A stretch of DNA of 43,018 nt, from positions 1-43,018 of the forward strand of contig JAHLFG010000018.1 of assembly GCA_018883895.1 (NCBI GenBank). The letters run 5' to 3'. The notes beneath the pieces were generated by a model. It was not told the origin of the DNA. It made no database searches and worked only from the letters and a program-made list of their open reading frames with translations. Position numbers and translations under genes: made by a program. Shown piece after piece: positions 1 to 8,618 of the stretch (position 1 is the stretch's first letter; each line of letters starts with the position of its first letter). Source of the stretch: Candidatus Anaerobiospirillum merdipullorum. GTDB lineage: Bacteria > Pseudomonadota > Gammaproteobacteria > Enterobacterales > Succinivibrionaceae.

Positions 1-106
1 ATAGCAAAAACAGCTAAAATTTACAAGTAATTAACTAAAATAAAAAGGAAATATTTTGCGAAAACATTCTGTTTTGCAAATTTTACCGTTTCTGGAACAT
101 AAAATC

Positions 107-131
107 GGGGGTGACCTTTTTAGTCACCCCC
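107..131 (-). terminator. Intrinsic terminator of the dpp operon
   Basis: A 9-bp perfect stem (GGGGGTGAC / GTCACCCCC) with a 7-base loop lies just past the dppF stop on the minus strand, followed by GATTTTATG. The right arm runs into an 11-C homopolymer on the plus strand (127-137). Positions 1-106 upstream of it are A/T-rich and I see no gene there. Confidence 0.75.
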
Positions 132-143
132 CCCCCCTTGTTT

Positions 144-1136
144 TTAGGCGGCATCAGTGCACTGATGGGTAATGGCGCTACAGGCCACTAAATGATTGTC
201 TGCGCAGGGCAGTAAGTGCTGCGCGTCAGTGGCAAAGGCACAGCGCTCAAAGCACCGTCCGGCAAAGCGACAGCCGGTGGGCGGATCAATGGGGCTGGGT
301 AAATCACCTTGCAGCAAGATACGCTGCTTGCGTTTGTGCGGATCCATAATCGGAATGGCCGAAATCAAGGCGCGCGTATACGGATGTTGCGGCGCATCGT
401 AAATGGCTTCCTTGGGGGCCACTTCCACCATTGAGCCCAAGTACATCACGCCAATGCGATCGGAGATGTGCTTGACGGCGGCTAAACCATGGGCGATGAA
501 AAGATAGGTGAGCTTAAACTCATCTTTCAAATCGCACAGCAAGTTTAAAATCTGCGCTTGAATCGATACGTCCAAGGCCGAAACTGCTTCGTCACAGACG
601 ATGAGCTTGGGATTTACCGCCAGAGCGCGGGCAATGCCAATACGCTGGCGTTGACCACCGGAAAACTCATGCGGATAGCGATTTTTATAGGCCGAAGCCA
701 GGCCCACGCAATTGAGCAAATGTTCGACACGCTTGCCAATTTCCGCGCCCTTATGGGTCTTATTGACAATCATCGGCTCGGAGATTATTTCTTCAATCGT
801 CATACGCGGATTGAGCGAGGAATACGGATCTTGGAAGATCATCTGAATGTCACGGCAATAACGGCGGCGGGCATTGTCCTTTAGGGCCGCCAGATCGGTG
901 CCATTGAACATGATTTGTCCCTTGGTGGGATGATAGAGCCCGGCAATCATCTTGCCTAAGGTGGTCTTACCACAGCCCGATTCACCGACCAGGCCAAAGG
1001 CCTCACCGCGATAAATCTTTAAGGAGACGCCATCCACGGCTTTGAGCAGACTTAAATGTTGCTTAAATAGCCCACTGCGCACCGGGAAATATTTGCACAG
1101 ATCTTTAAGCTCCAGTAGAACTTCAGGCTCAGACAT
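144..1136 (-). CDS. dppF: Dipeptide ABC transporter ATP-binding subunit DppF
   Basis: 330-residue ATPase of a peptide-importer ABC system; with DppD it forms the cytoplasmic ATPase pair that drives uptake through DppB/DppC. Visible motifs are Walker A GESGCGKT (about residues 51-58), the signature SGGQRQR, Walker B LIVCDEAVSALD and an H-loop IAHGL. The C-terminal part has the oligopeptide-type region with a Cys cluster (CRFAGRCFERC...C) that in this family carries an Fe-S or structural motif. The start codon abuts the dppD stop, with GGAGG upstream inside dppD, so translation is probably coupled. It is the last gene of the operon and is followed by a terminator. Dpp rather than Opp is inferred from the dppA partner; subunits of the two systems look alike. 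Confidence 0.85.
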   Translation of the reverse strand: MSEPEVLLELKDLCKYFPVRSGLFKQHLSLLKAVDGVSLKIYRGEAFGLVGESGCGKTTLGKMIAGLYHPTKGQIMFNGTDLAALKDNARRRYCRDIQMIFQDPYSSLNPRMTIEEIISEPMIVNKTHKGAEIGKRVEHLLNCVGLASAYKNRYPHEFSGGQRQRIGIARALAVNPKLIVCDEAVSALDVSIQAQILNLLCDLKDEFKLTYLFIAHGLAAVKHISDRIGVMYLGSMVEVAPKEAIYDAPQHPYTRALISAIPIMDPHKRKQRILLQGDLPSPIDPPTGCRFAGRCFERCAFATDAQHLLPCADNHLVACSAITHQCTDAA

Positions 1137-2102
1137 TTAGGCATCCTCCGCAATGATGTTAATGCAGCGTACACTGCGATCCTTGAGGGTAACGAAGGGC
1201 GGGAGGCCCTCACGGCATTTATCGGTCGCGCTCTCGCAACGATCGGCAAAGGCGCAATAATCCGGTACTTCTTCAGGTGGCGGCACCATGCCCGGGATCA
1301 TATAGAGTCTATCGGTATGATCATCAAGGCGCGGGATGGAGCGCAACAGGCCTAAAGTATACGGATGGCACGGCCTAGTTAAGATATCGACCGTCTTGCC
1401 TTCCTCGACCACGCGACCGCAATACATGACCGCCACGCGATCGGCAGCCTCTGCGACCACTCCCAAATCGTGGGTAATTAGGAGCACGGAAATATTAAAT
1501 TGCTCGCGCATGCGATAGATGAGATCTAAGATCTGAGCCTGAATGGTCACGTCCAAAGCCGTGGTCGGCTCGTCGGCAATGAGCAGTTGCGGCTCACAGG
1601 CCATGGCAATGGCTATCATGACACGTTGGCGCATACCACCTGACAGCTGATGCGGATAATCTTTGACGCGCTTTGACGGGTTGGGGATGCCGACTAAGTC
1701 TAGTAAATGCAGCATCTTTTCTTGGGCTTCTTTTTTACTGAGCTTAGTGTGCAAATTAATGCTCTCTAAGATCTGATCGCCTACCGTAAAGATGGGATTT
1801 AACGAGGTCATCGGCTCTTGGAAGATCATGGAGATCTGATTGCCGCGGATTTTACGTAAGGCATGCTCAGATTTAGTGAGTAGATCTTCGCCGTTAAAGA
1901 GCACCTTACCGGAGCTGACGCGGCCATTGGAGCCCAACAGGCCCATGATGGAGAGCGAGGTCACCGACTTACCCGAGCCCGATTCACCCACTAAGGCTAA
2001 GATCTCGCCTTTTTCAATGGAGAAGCTGACATCGCGTACGGCCTTAATCATGCCGCGCCGGGTACGAAATTCGGTGGTTAAATGTTGAACATCAAGTAAC
2101 AT
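1137..2102 (-). CDS. dppD: Dipeptide ABC transporter ATP-binding subunit DppD
   Basis: Second ATPase of the importer, about 321 residues from the chosen start. It has Walker A GESGSGKS, the Q-loop region [12 protein letters not shown], signature LSGGMRQR and Walker [13 protein letters not shown], plus the family's C-terminal Cys-containing oligopeptide region ([14 protein letters not shown]). The open frame extends upstream to 2165, but I start it at 2102 (MLLDVQHL): a strong GGGAGG lies just upstream there, and the longer form would run into dppC and add a non-homologous stretch. The gap to the dppC stop is 13 bases. Confidence 0.87.
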   Translation of the reverse strand: MLLDVQHLTTEFRTRRGMIKAVRDVSFSIEKGEILALVGESGSGKSVTSLSIMGLLGSNGRVSSGKVLFNGEDLLTKSEHALRKIRGNQISMIFQEPMTSLNPIFTVGDQILESINLHTKLSKKEAQEKMLHLLDLVGIPNPSKRVKDYPHQLSGGMRQRVMIAIAMACEPQLLIADEPTTALDVTIQAQILDLIYRMREQFNISVLLITHDLGVVAEAADRVAVMYCGRVVEEGKTVDILTRPCHPYTLGLLRSIPRLDDHTDRLYMIPGMVPPPEEVPDYCAFADRCESATDKCREGLPPFVTLKDRSVRCINIIAEDA

Positions 2103-2115
2103 CGTTGATCCTCCC

Positions 2116-3009
2116 TTAGCGGCGTCTGGAGCGAGGGTCGAGCGCATCGCGCAGACCATCACCAAAGAGATTGAAAGCCAAGACGGTAATCGTGATGGCC
2201 AGACCCGGGAAGATTAAGGTATAGGGCGCCGAGAAGATGAAGCTGCGCGAACGGGCTAACATATCACCCCATTCGGCAAAGGGCGGCTGTACACCTAAAC
2301 CTAAGAAGCCTAAAGCTGCGGTATCGAGCACGGCCGAGGAAATACCCAAGGTGGCACGCACCACGATAGGCGAGGTAATGTTCGGCACAATATGCTTTAA
2401 GATAATGCGCAGATTGCTATCACCAGTGACGCGGGCGGCCTGAATATAATCATTGGCCTTTACGGCCATCACACAGCTACGGGCAATACGGGCATATTCT
2501 GGAATTGAGACCAGGCCGATGGCGAGCACGGCTTTATCCAAACCGCGGCCCATGGCCGCCATAAAGGTAATGGCCAGCAAGATGGAGGGCACGGATAAGA
2601 CCACGTCCATGGCGCGCATGATGAGGTTATCAAGGCGCCCACCAAAATAACCGCCAATGGCGCCTAAGAGCGTACCAGTCACCAAGGCAATGGAGACTGC
2701 GGCCACACCGACACTTAAGGAGATCTTGGTGCCGTCAATGACGCGGCTGAAAATATCACGGCCTAATTGATCGGTACCAAACCAATGCTCGGCACAGGGG
2801 GCAATAAAGGCATCTTCCATATTGCCGGTATTGGGATCGTAGGGCAGGATCTGTAAGCCCATCGCCTGCGTGATGGCCAATACGATGGCGGTGACCACCA
2901 AGAGCAAAATAAAGATGAGGCTGCCCAGAGCGGCCTTATTGGCACAAATGGAGGCCCACATATCCCCCCACTTGGAGCTACGTTTTAACGCGATAGCACT
3001 GTCAGTCAT
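2116..3009 (-). CDS. dppC: Dipeptide ABC transporter permease DppC
   Basis: 297-residue inner-membrane permease of the binding-protein-dependent transport family. There is one hydrophobic segment near residues 30-52, a periplasmic stretch with the FGTDQLGRDIFSRVIDGTK motif typical of DppC/OppC, then four or five more membrane spans. The cytoplasmic EAA loop is visible as IQAARVTGDSNLRIILKHIVPN, the contact site for the ATPases. Its start shares one base with the dppB stop (TGATG), indicating translational coupling. Confidence 0.87.
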   Translation of the reverse strand: MTDSAIALKRSSKWGDMWASICANKAALGSLIFILLLVVTAIVLAITQAMGLQILPYDPNTGNMEDAFIAPCAEHWFGTDQLGRDIFSRVIDGTKISLSVGVAAVSIALVTGTLLGAIGGYFGGRLDNLIMRAMDVVLSVPSILLAITFMAAMGRGLDKAVLAIGLVSIPEYARIARSCVMAVKANDYIQAARVTGDSNLRIILKHIVPNITSPIVVRATLGISSAVLDTAALGFLGLGVQPPFAEWGDMLARSRSFIFSAPYTLIFPGLAITITVLAFNLFGDGLRDALDPRSRRR

Positions 3010-4025
3010 CAGGCACTCTCCTGAGAATATTTCACGCGCGGATCAAGCGCGGCATAAAGCAGGTCAACTAATAAGTTCATCACCACGAAGATAAAGGCGA
3101 CGATGAGCACGACACCCTGAATTACCGGGAAGTCCGAGCGTAAGATGCATTGCACCGAATAAGCTCCGATGCCTGGCCAGGCAAAGACGGTCTCGGTGAG
3201 CACGGCACCTGACAGTAAGGAGCCAAATTGCAAACCAATCACCGTAATGATAGGGAGCAGGGCATTGCGAAAAGCGTGCTTGAAGATCACTTTATAGGAG
3301 CTAAGTCCCTTGGCCTTGGCAGTGCGGATATAGTCTTGATGGAGCACATCGAGCATCGACGAGCGCGTCATGCGGGTAATGATGGCCATGGAGTAACCGG
3401 CTAAGGTCACCGCCGGTAAAATCGCATGCTGCAAGGCATTGAAAAAGGCCTCATAGTCACCGATGACTAAGGTATCGTAAAGATAAAAACCGGTGCCATC
3501 ATAGGGACGCATCAGGGCATCAATACGGCCGCCTGAGGGGACTAAGTGTAAATAGCCCGAGAAGAGAATGATAAGCAACATACCAAGCCAGAACACCGGC
3601 ATCGACACGCCAATTAAAGCGGTGGTCATGGTGAAATTGTCGATGATGGAGTTCTTTTTGACGGCGGAGATAATGCCAAAGAACACGCCGACGATGGAGG
3701 CAATGATGATGGCGATGACGGAAAGCTCAATGGTGGCCGGCAAGCGCGAGAGCAATTCGGTGGTCACCGGAGTATTAGTGAAATATGACACCCCAAAATC
3801 ACCGTGCAGTACTTTGGTCATATAGTCAATGTACTGTTCGATAATCGGCTCATTCAGGCCCATTTGTTCTCGCCAAGCATTGGCTTTTTCGAGGGTGGTG
3901 TGCTGTCCCAGTACAATGGTTGCAGGATCGGGAGAGAAGACCCGCATAATGAGAAAGACTAATACCGAAACGAAGAACAGTACCGGTATTAGCATCAAAA
4001 CACGTTTTATAAAATATAAAAGCAC
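3009..4025 (-). CDS. dppB: Dipeptide ABC transporter permease DppB
   Basis: 338-residue permease partner of DppC. It starts with a hydrophobic helix (FIKRVLMLIPVLFFVSVLVFLIM) followed by the DppB-type DPATIVLGQHTT region, and has further membrane spans. The EAA loop is YIRTAKAKGLSSYKVIFKHAFRN, and the C-terminal end LDPRVKYS is typical of the family. It is the first gene after dppA; the 165-base gap between them holds a strong hairpin, so it may be expressed at a lower level than the binding protein. Confidence 0.87.
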   Translation of the reverse strand: MLLYFIKRVLMLIPVLFFVSVLVFLIMRVFSPDPATIVLGQHTTLEKANAWREQMGLNEPIIEQYIDYMTKVLHGDFGVSYFTNTPVTTELLSRLPATIELSVIAIIIASIVGVFFGIISAVKKNSIIDNFTMTTALIGVSMPVFWLGMLLIILFSGYLHLVPSGGRIDALMRPYDGTGFYLYDTLVIGDYEAFFNALQHAILPAVTLAGYSMAIITRMTRSSMLDVLHQDYIRTAKAKGLSSYKVIFKHAFRNALLPIITVIGLQFGSLLSGAVLTETVFAWPGIGAYSVQCILRSDFPVIQGVVLIVAFIFVVMNLLVDLLYAALDPRVKYSQESA

Positions 4026-4124
4026 TGCGTCAGATCCTCTAGGGGCTGTCTTAAGTTAAGGCGCTAAGTTAGCCTAACAATGACAGGTGAAAAAGGATAG
4101 AAAGTGTGGTTTTCTGTAATGCAA

Positions 4125-4148
4125 AGGCCCCGCATGTCGGCAGGGCCT
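4125..4148 (-). terminator. Attenuating hairpin between dppA and dppB
   Basis: On the minus strand AGGCCCTGC pairs with GCGGGGCCT (9 bp, one G-T pair) around a 6-base loop, followed by TTT. The U-run is short, so partial termination seems likelier than complete. Such a hairpin after the binding-protein gene is a common way to give excess binding protein over membrane subunits. A small inverted repeat CGCTATTATAGCG (4160-4172) just before it contains a -10-like TATAAT on the minus strand, so it could alternatively be the leader of an internal promoter. Confidence 0.5.
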
Positions 4149-4190
4149 GAGGCATAAACCGCTATTATAGCGTATTTACATGCTTTTTAC

Positions 4191-5750
4191 TTAGTTTTTC
4201 TTGACTTTATCTAAGTAAGTCATGCCAGTCGGGTGAATGGCAAAGCCTTCAATATTAGGACGCATAGCCGCTAAGAAGCGCGGATGAGAAATCGGCAGGA
4301 ACGGCAGTTCCTCGGCAATGATTTGCTCGGCCTTCTCATAGATGGCATTACGCTCCGGACCATCCTGGACGTTCACGCCCTGTGCCACGAGATCGCGGTA
4401 CTCCTGATTGACCCACACGCCCTGATTGTTAATCGGATCGTCCGAGGCAAACAGATTCATGAAGTTATCCGGATCGCCGTTATCACCGTTCCAGCCCATG
4501 AAGCCTAAGTCAAACTCATCCGTCAGGAGCTTGTTTTTATAGGTAGCCCAGTCATAGACCAACACATCAGACTCCACGCCGACGGCCTTTAAGTAAGCCT
4601 GAATGGCCTCAGCTAAGACCTGACCGCCTACGGTATTGTACAGACGGGCACCGGAGTAGGTGATGATGGTCAGCTTCTTGACGCCTAAGTCAGCAAGCTC
4701 CTTCTTAGCAGCCTCCGGATCATAGCTTACCGGGCTTACCTTATCGCTATAGCCGGGAATGAAGGTCGGCAGGAAGGTTTTGGCCGGGGAGTCATAGCCC
4801 TTGTACAGGGACTGTACCATTTCCGGTACATTGATGGCCTTGGCAATAGCAACGCGCACAGCCTTATTCTTGGTGATGGAATTGTGCTTGGCGTTGACAT
4901 TGAAGAACATATACTGCGTGGACATGGCCGGAGCAGAGAAGAGCTGATTGCCCGCCTGCTGGATTTCCGGGATCACGTTGGCATCGATACCATTGATGAT
5001 GTCAACCTCACCATTGTTGAGGGCTACCACACGGGCAGAAGTTTCCGGCATGGTGCGGAAGATTAAGTTTTGCACTTTAGCCGGCTCGCCCCAGTAATCT
5101 TCGTTGCGGGTTAAGATCACCTGCTGACCCTTATCCCAAGCGACGAACTTGTACGGGCCGGTGCCACACGGATGCTCCATCACATTGTTGCCATACTCCT
5201 TTAAAGCCGTCGGGCTGACGATAGGAGCTGCATAGGTCATGGCGATATTGTGTAAGAACGGGGTGCTCTTTTTCTTTAAGGTAATGGCGATGGTGTACTC
5301 ATCGATAACTTCGCTCTTAGCGACATCACCGTAGACTAAACCGGCATAGGACATCTTGGGGATGACGTTTTCCGGCATCTGACGGTCGATATTGAACTTC
5401 ACCGCCTCGGCGTTAAACGGGCTACCGTCGTGGAAGCGAATGCCCTGACGGAGCTTGAAGGTATAGGTTAAACCATCGGGGGACACGGTATAACTTTCAG
5501 CCAGGCCCGGCACGACGTTGGTGGAGTTATCTTCAAAGCGTAGCAGGCTCTCATAGATATTGCAGTTGATCTTGCCAGAATCATTGTCGTCCACTAAGGC
5601 CGGATCTAAGCCTAAAGGATCGTTGGTGCTAGCAAAGATCAGATTGTCTTGCGGCTTGCGCGATAAGGCGGCCGAGGCGTCGGAAATTGCCGCCACTGCA
5701 AATACCGCTGCACACAGCGCGGCAAATAATTTGGATTTGCTAAAATTCAT
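4191..5750 (-). CDS. dppA: Periplasmic dipeptide-binding protein DppA-like
   Basis: 519-residue solute-binding protein of the SBP_bac_5 family. The N-terminus is a signal peptide (basic NFSKSK, hydrophobic core, probable cleavage after ASDASA). The family signature lies around GLAESYTVSPDGLTYTFKLRQGIRFHDGSPF. The stretch GWNGDNGDPDNF matches the ligand-binding segment of E. coli DppA (GWTGDNGDPDNF), which favours dipeptides over oligopeptides or nickel, though glutathione- or haem-type relatives cannot be excluded. It is first in the operon. The ATG at 5750 has only a weak ribosome site, while a strong GGAGG lies about 45 bases further upstream (5797-5801), so the true start or leader arrangement is uncertain. 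Confidence 0.83.
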   Translation of the reverse strand: MNFSKSKLFAALCAAVFAVAAISDASAALSRKPQDNLIFASTNDPLGLDPALVDDNDSGKINCNIYESLLRFEDNSTNVVPGLAESYTVSPDGLTYTFKLRQGIRFHDGSPFNAEAVKFNIDRQMPENVIPKMSYAGLVYGDVAKSEVIDEYTIAITLKKKSTPFLHNIAMTYAAPIVSPTALKEYGNNVMEHPCGTGPYKFVAWDKGQQVILTRNEDYWGEPAKVQNLIFRTMPETSARVVALNNGEVDIINGIDANVIPEIQQAGNQLFSAPAMSTQYMFFNVNAKHNSITKNKAVRVAIAKAINVPEMVQSLYKGYDSPAKTFLPTFIPGYSDKVSPVSYDPEAAKKELADLGVKKLTIITYSGARLYNTVGGQVLAEAIQAYLKAVGVESDVLVYDWATYKNKLLTDEFDLGFMGWNGDNGDPDNFMNLFASDDPINNQGVWVNQEYRDLVAQGVNVQDGPERNAIYEKAEQIIAEELPFLPISHPRFLAAMRPNIEGFAIHPTGMTYLDKVKKN

Positions 5751-5796
5751 GCAGTTAACGCCGCTTCTGCTTGCTAAGGCTTGCAGTTATGGGCGT

Positions 5797-5801
5797 CCTC
5801 C
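5797..5801 (-). promoter_or_regulatory. Misplaced strong Shine-Dalgarno upstream of dppA
   Basis: GGAGG on the minus strand lies about 45 bases upstream of the dppA ATG and 10 bases before an in-frame CTG (at 5786) that would add 12 residues to the signal peptide. It also lies inside a possible 20-codon leader frame starting GTG and ending TAA just before dppA. Either a non-ATG start or a leader peptide is possible. I see no clear promoter in the rest of 5751-6018. Confidence 0.3.
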
Positions 5802-5984
5802 GTAAATAAGTAAACACAAGCGCCGCCAAGTAAATTAGCGGCCAAAACCGCTAAAAATTTTCATTCAGTTTCTATGCCAATGCAAGACGCGACTTCACAC
5901 TTTGCCCAAAATTTGTCGACCTATGCTTTATTTTGGTGCAAAAAGCGTGCTAGTGCGGTTTATCTGCCGGTAAAAAGGCCCATG

Positions 5985-6014
5985 ACGCGCCGTGATGGGG
6001 AAGTTGCGGCGCGT
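5985..6014 (-). terminator. Stem-loop after degS
   Basis: ACGCGCCG and CGGCGCGT form a perfect 8-bp stem with a 14-base loop directly after the degS stop. On the minus strand a TTTTT run follows after about 9 bases. It probably ends the zapG-degQ-degS transcription before dppA. Confidence 0.5.
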
Positions 6015-6018
6015 AAAT

Positions 6019-7110
6019 TTAATCGACGTTAGGCCTGTCTTCAGCTAGGGTAATGGGAATGGTAAGCTCTTGGCCATTGCGACGCACGGTAATCTGCATT
6101 ACCGTACCAGGTTGGGTGCTGGAGATAATGTCAATTAGCGAGCGCACATCTAAGATGCCCTTACCATCAACTTCCACTATCCAATCGCCCACGCGCAAGT
6201 CTGACTGCGCCGCCGGGCCATAAGGGTCGATATAGCCTACGCGTACCCCCACTTGATTGCTATCGGGCAGTTGCGTGGTGCCGCCATCGGAGATCCCCAG
6301 ATAACCGCGGATCACGCGACCATGTTTGATGATTTCTTGCATCACATACACCACCAAACGGGTAGGGACGGCAAAGCCGATACCATAGGTACCGTAACGC
6401 AGGCTGTTAAAAGAGGCCGTATTAATGCCCACCAGCTCGCCGGCGGTGCTAATTAATGCGCCCCCGGAGTTGCCTTGATTAATGGGGGCATCGGTTTGAA
6501 TTAAATCTTGCAGGCCCTCACGGATATTCATCTGCTCGCGGGTTAGCAGGCCAGAGCCGGTACGTGCTGTCGCCGAGACAATACCGTGGGTTACGGTTTG
6601 TCCCAAATTATTGGGATTGCCAATGGCCAAGACCACATCGCCCACTTGTACCTGATAATTGGTGTCAAAGGGGATGGGCGGTAAGTCTTGCGCTTCAATT
6701 TTGAGGACGGCAATATCCGTACGGCGATCATAGCCGACGATAAAGGCCTGATAGACCTTACCATCGCGACTTTGCGCAAAGATGGAGGTATTAGGGGCAG
6801 TTACCGAGGGGATGACATGATAATTGGTGACAATATAGCCATCCTTACTCATGATGACCCCCGAGGCGGAGGTGGTGATAGTCCCGGTACTTTGGCCGGA
6901 ATAATCATGATTTAAGGTGGCTACATAGATGTTAACTACGCTGGGGGCGGCACGATTTACCGCATAGGCATAGCTTTCTAGCTCTTGCCCATGCGAGTAA
7001 ATGGCGTCCCCAATTCCGCTACCGGCTTTGGGATTTATCAGTAAAACCCCAATACCGGCGGCAATGCCGGCAACGACGGCCGGCAGCGTATAGAGCAGGG
7101 CTTTTTTCAC
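6019..7110 (-). CDS. degS: Membrane-anchored serine protease DegS
   Basis: 363-residue trypsin-like protease with one PDZ domain, close in length to E. coli DegS (355). In the family it senses unfolded porin C-termini and cleaves the anti-sigma factor RseA to start the sigma-E response. An uncleaved N-terminal helix (LLYTLPAVVAGIAAGIGVLLI, split by no signal site) anchors it in the inner membrane. The catalytic triad appears as His98 (TNYHV), Asp132 (RRTDIAVL) and Ser215 (GNSGGAL). The segment AIGNPNNLGQT is DegS-like. The PDZ domain covers roughly residues 265-360. The start is GTG, 24 bases after the degQ stop, so it is co-transcribed with degQ. rseA and rpoE are not in this window. Confidence 0.88.
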   Translation of the reverse strand: MKKALLYTLPAVVAGIAAGIGVLLINPKAGSGIGDAIYSHGQELESYAYAVNRAAPSVVNIYVATLNHDYSGQSTGTITTSASGVIMSKDGYIVTNYHVIPSVTAPNTSIFAQSRDGKVYQAFIVGYDRRTDIAVLKIEAQDLPPIPFDTNYQVQVGDVVLAIGNPNNLGQTVTHGIVSATARTGSGLLTREQMNIREGLQDLIQTDAPINQGNSGGALISTAGELVGINTASFNSLRYGTYGIGFAVPTRLVVYVMQEIIKHGRVIRGYLGISDGGTTQLPDSNQVGVRVGYIDPYGPAAQSDLRVGDWIVEVDGKGILDVRSLIDIISSTQPGTVMQITVRRNGQELTIPITLAEDRPNVD

Positions 7111-7134
7111 GTTAAGTCCGCTTGCTTACTTCCA

Positions 7135-8529
7135 TTAGCGGAAGGTAATGTAGATGGTATTGCCATCACGATTAATGCGCAGGGCATTAATGCGACCGGA
7201 GGACTTTTTCACCAAGGAGCGCAGATCATTTAAGTTTTTAACTGCGCTACGGTTGACGGCGGTGATGATATCGCCCTCACGCAGGCCAATCATTTGTGCC
7301 GGGGAGTTCTTGGCCACGGCGGTGACTTCCACGCCTTCCGTATCGGCATTGGCAAAGGAAGCGCCGGCAAAGGCCTCAGACAAGGAGCCCGAGTCATTGG
7401 CATCCATTTCCTGCGGCTGCGTTAACTTTACCTTAACTGTAATGTCCTTACCGTCACGGAAGATCCCTAAGGTAACCGTATTGCCCGCGCCAATGGTGGC
7501 TACCTTGGCACGTAACTCACCAAAAGAAGTGATCTTCTTGCCATCAATGGAGTGAATGATGTCGCCAGGCTTAATGCCAGCCTTAGCCGCCGGACCGTCC
7601 TTTATCACTTCATTAACAAAGGCACCGTCATTGCTATCATAGCCAAAGTTTTGCGCCAGATCGGCGTTCATTTCTTGACCTAAGATCCCAAGCTGTCCAC
7701 GGCGTACTTCACCATATTGCTCTAACTGTGACACCACCGTTTTGACCATATTAGACGGAATGGCAAAACCGATACCGATATTGCCGCCGTTAGGGCCTAA
7801 TATGGCGGTATTGATACCAATCAGCTCGCCGCGCAGATTGACTAAGGCGCCACCGGAGTTGCCGGAATTAATCGCCGCGTCGGTTTGAATAAAGTTTTCA
7901 ATATTTTCAATATTAAGTCCGCTACGGCCTAAGGCGGAGATAATGCCGGAGGTGACGGTCTGACCTAAGCCAAAGGGATTACCTATGGCCACTGCAAAGT
8001 CACCTACCTCGAGGGCATCGGAATTGCCAAGCTTAATTTCCGTTAAGTTCTTAAAGTCCTTAAGTTTGAGCAGCGCCAAATCTGTATGCGGATCAGAACC
8101 AATCTTTTTGGCCTCAAATTCACGACCATCGCTTAAAGCTACACGAATTTCATTGGCATCATCTACCACGTGATGATTGGTGACGATTAAGCCTTTTTTG
8201 GCATCAATAATGACGCCTGAGCCTAAAGCTTGGAATTGACGGGATTGCTTACGCCCCAGATCCGGGAACATGAAGCGAAATTCATCCGGGACATTGAAGA
8301 GCGGACCTACATTGACGTCCTTCGTGCCCTTAACGGCGATGTTCACCACACTGGGGATGACATTCTTCAGCATGGGGGCCAGTGACGGCTCACCGTTATC
8401 GGCATTGATAGCATTAATCAGGGGCGTGGCGTCTTGCGCTAGGGCACATGAGCTCATCGCCGCACCGGCTAAAACAGCCGCAAGGCTTAACGATAAAACT
8501 TTCATCTGGCAATTAACACGCTTAATCAT
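7135..8529 (-). CDS. degQ: Periplasmic serine endoprotease DegQ (HtrA family)
   Basis: 464-residue HtrA protease-chaperone. The signal peptide ends near ALAQDA (about residue 31). The trypsin-like domain has His120 (TNHHV), Asp150 (HTDLALL) and Ser225 (GNSGGAL). Two PDZ domains follow, about 260-350 and 385-464, the arrangement of DegP/DegQ. The LA loop between residues 70 and 100 is short, which points to DegQ rather than DegP; position between zapG and degS supports this. The ATG at 8529 has GGGAG upstream; a second Met eight codons in lacks a ribosome site. The Cys at 28 (MSSC) is not a good lipobox. Confidence 0.87.
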   Translation of the reverse strand: MIKRVNCQMKVLSLSLAAVLAGAAMSSCALAQDATPLINAINADNGEPSLAPMLKNVIPSVVNIAVKGTKDVNVGPLFNVPDEFRFMFPDLGRKQSRQFQALGSGVIIDAKKGLIVTNHHVVDDANEIRVALSDGREFEAKKIGSDPHTDLALLKLKDFKNLTEIKLGNSDALEVGDFAVAIGNPFGLGQTVTSGIISALGRSGLNIENIENFIQTDAAINSGNSGGALVNLRGELIGINTAILGPNGGNIGIGFAIPSNMVKTVVSQLEQYGEVRRGQLGILGQEMNADLAQNFGYDSNDGAFVNEVIKDGPAAKAGIKPGDIIHSIDGKKITSFGELRAKVATIGAGNTVTLGIFRDGKDITVKVKLTQPQEMDANDSGSLSEAFAGASFANADTEGVEVTAVAKNSPAQMIGLREGDIITAVNRSAVKNLNDLRSLVKKSSGRINALRINRDGNTIYITFR

Positions 8530-8554
8530 ATTTGTAATAGCTCCCTAAATGGCC

Positions 8555-8585
8555 AAAAGGCCGTATTTTTCTGCATACGGCCTTT
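8555..8585 (-). terminator. Terminator between zapG and degQ
   Basis: AAAGGCCGTAT pairs perfectly with ATACGGCCTTT (11 bp, 8-base loop), and on the minus strand four Ts follow. It ends zapG transcription, at least partly. Only 26 bases separate it from the degQ start, leaving no room for a promoter after it, so degQ relies on read-through or on a promoter overlapping the hairpin. Confidence 0.7.
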
Positions 8586-8618
8586 AGACAAGCAAAGTTT
8601 GAGTTAGTTCACACTTTT

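Noticed and set aside
7154-7555. 133-codon open frame on the plus strand opposite degQ
   Set aside because: It mirrors the degQ reading frame, has no ribosome site and no recognisable protein; degQ is clearly the real gene.
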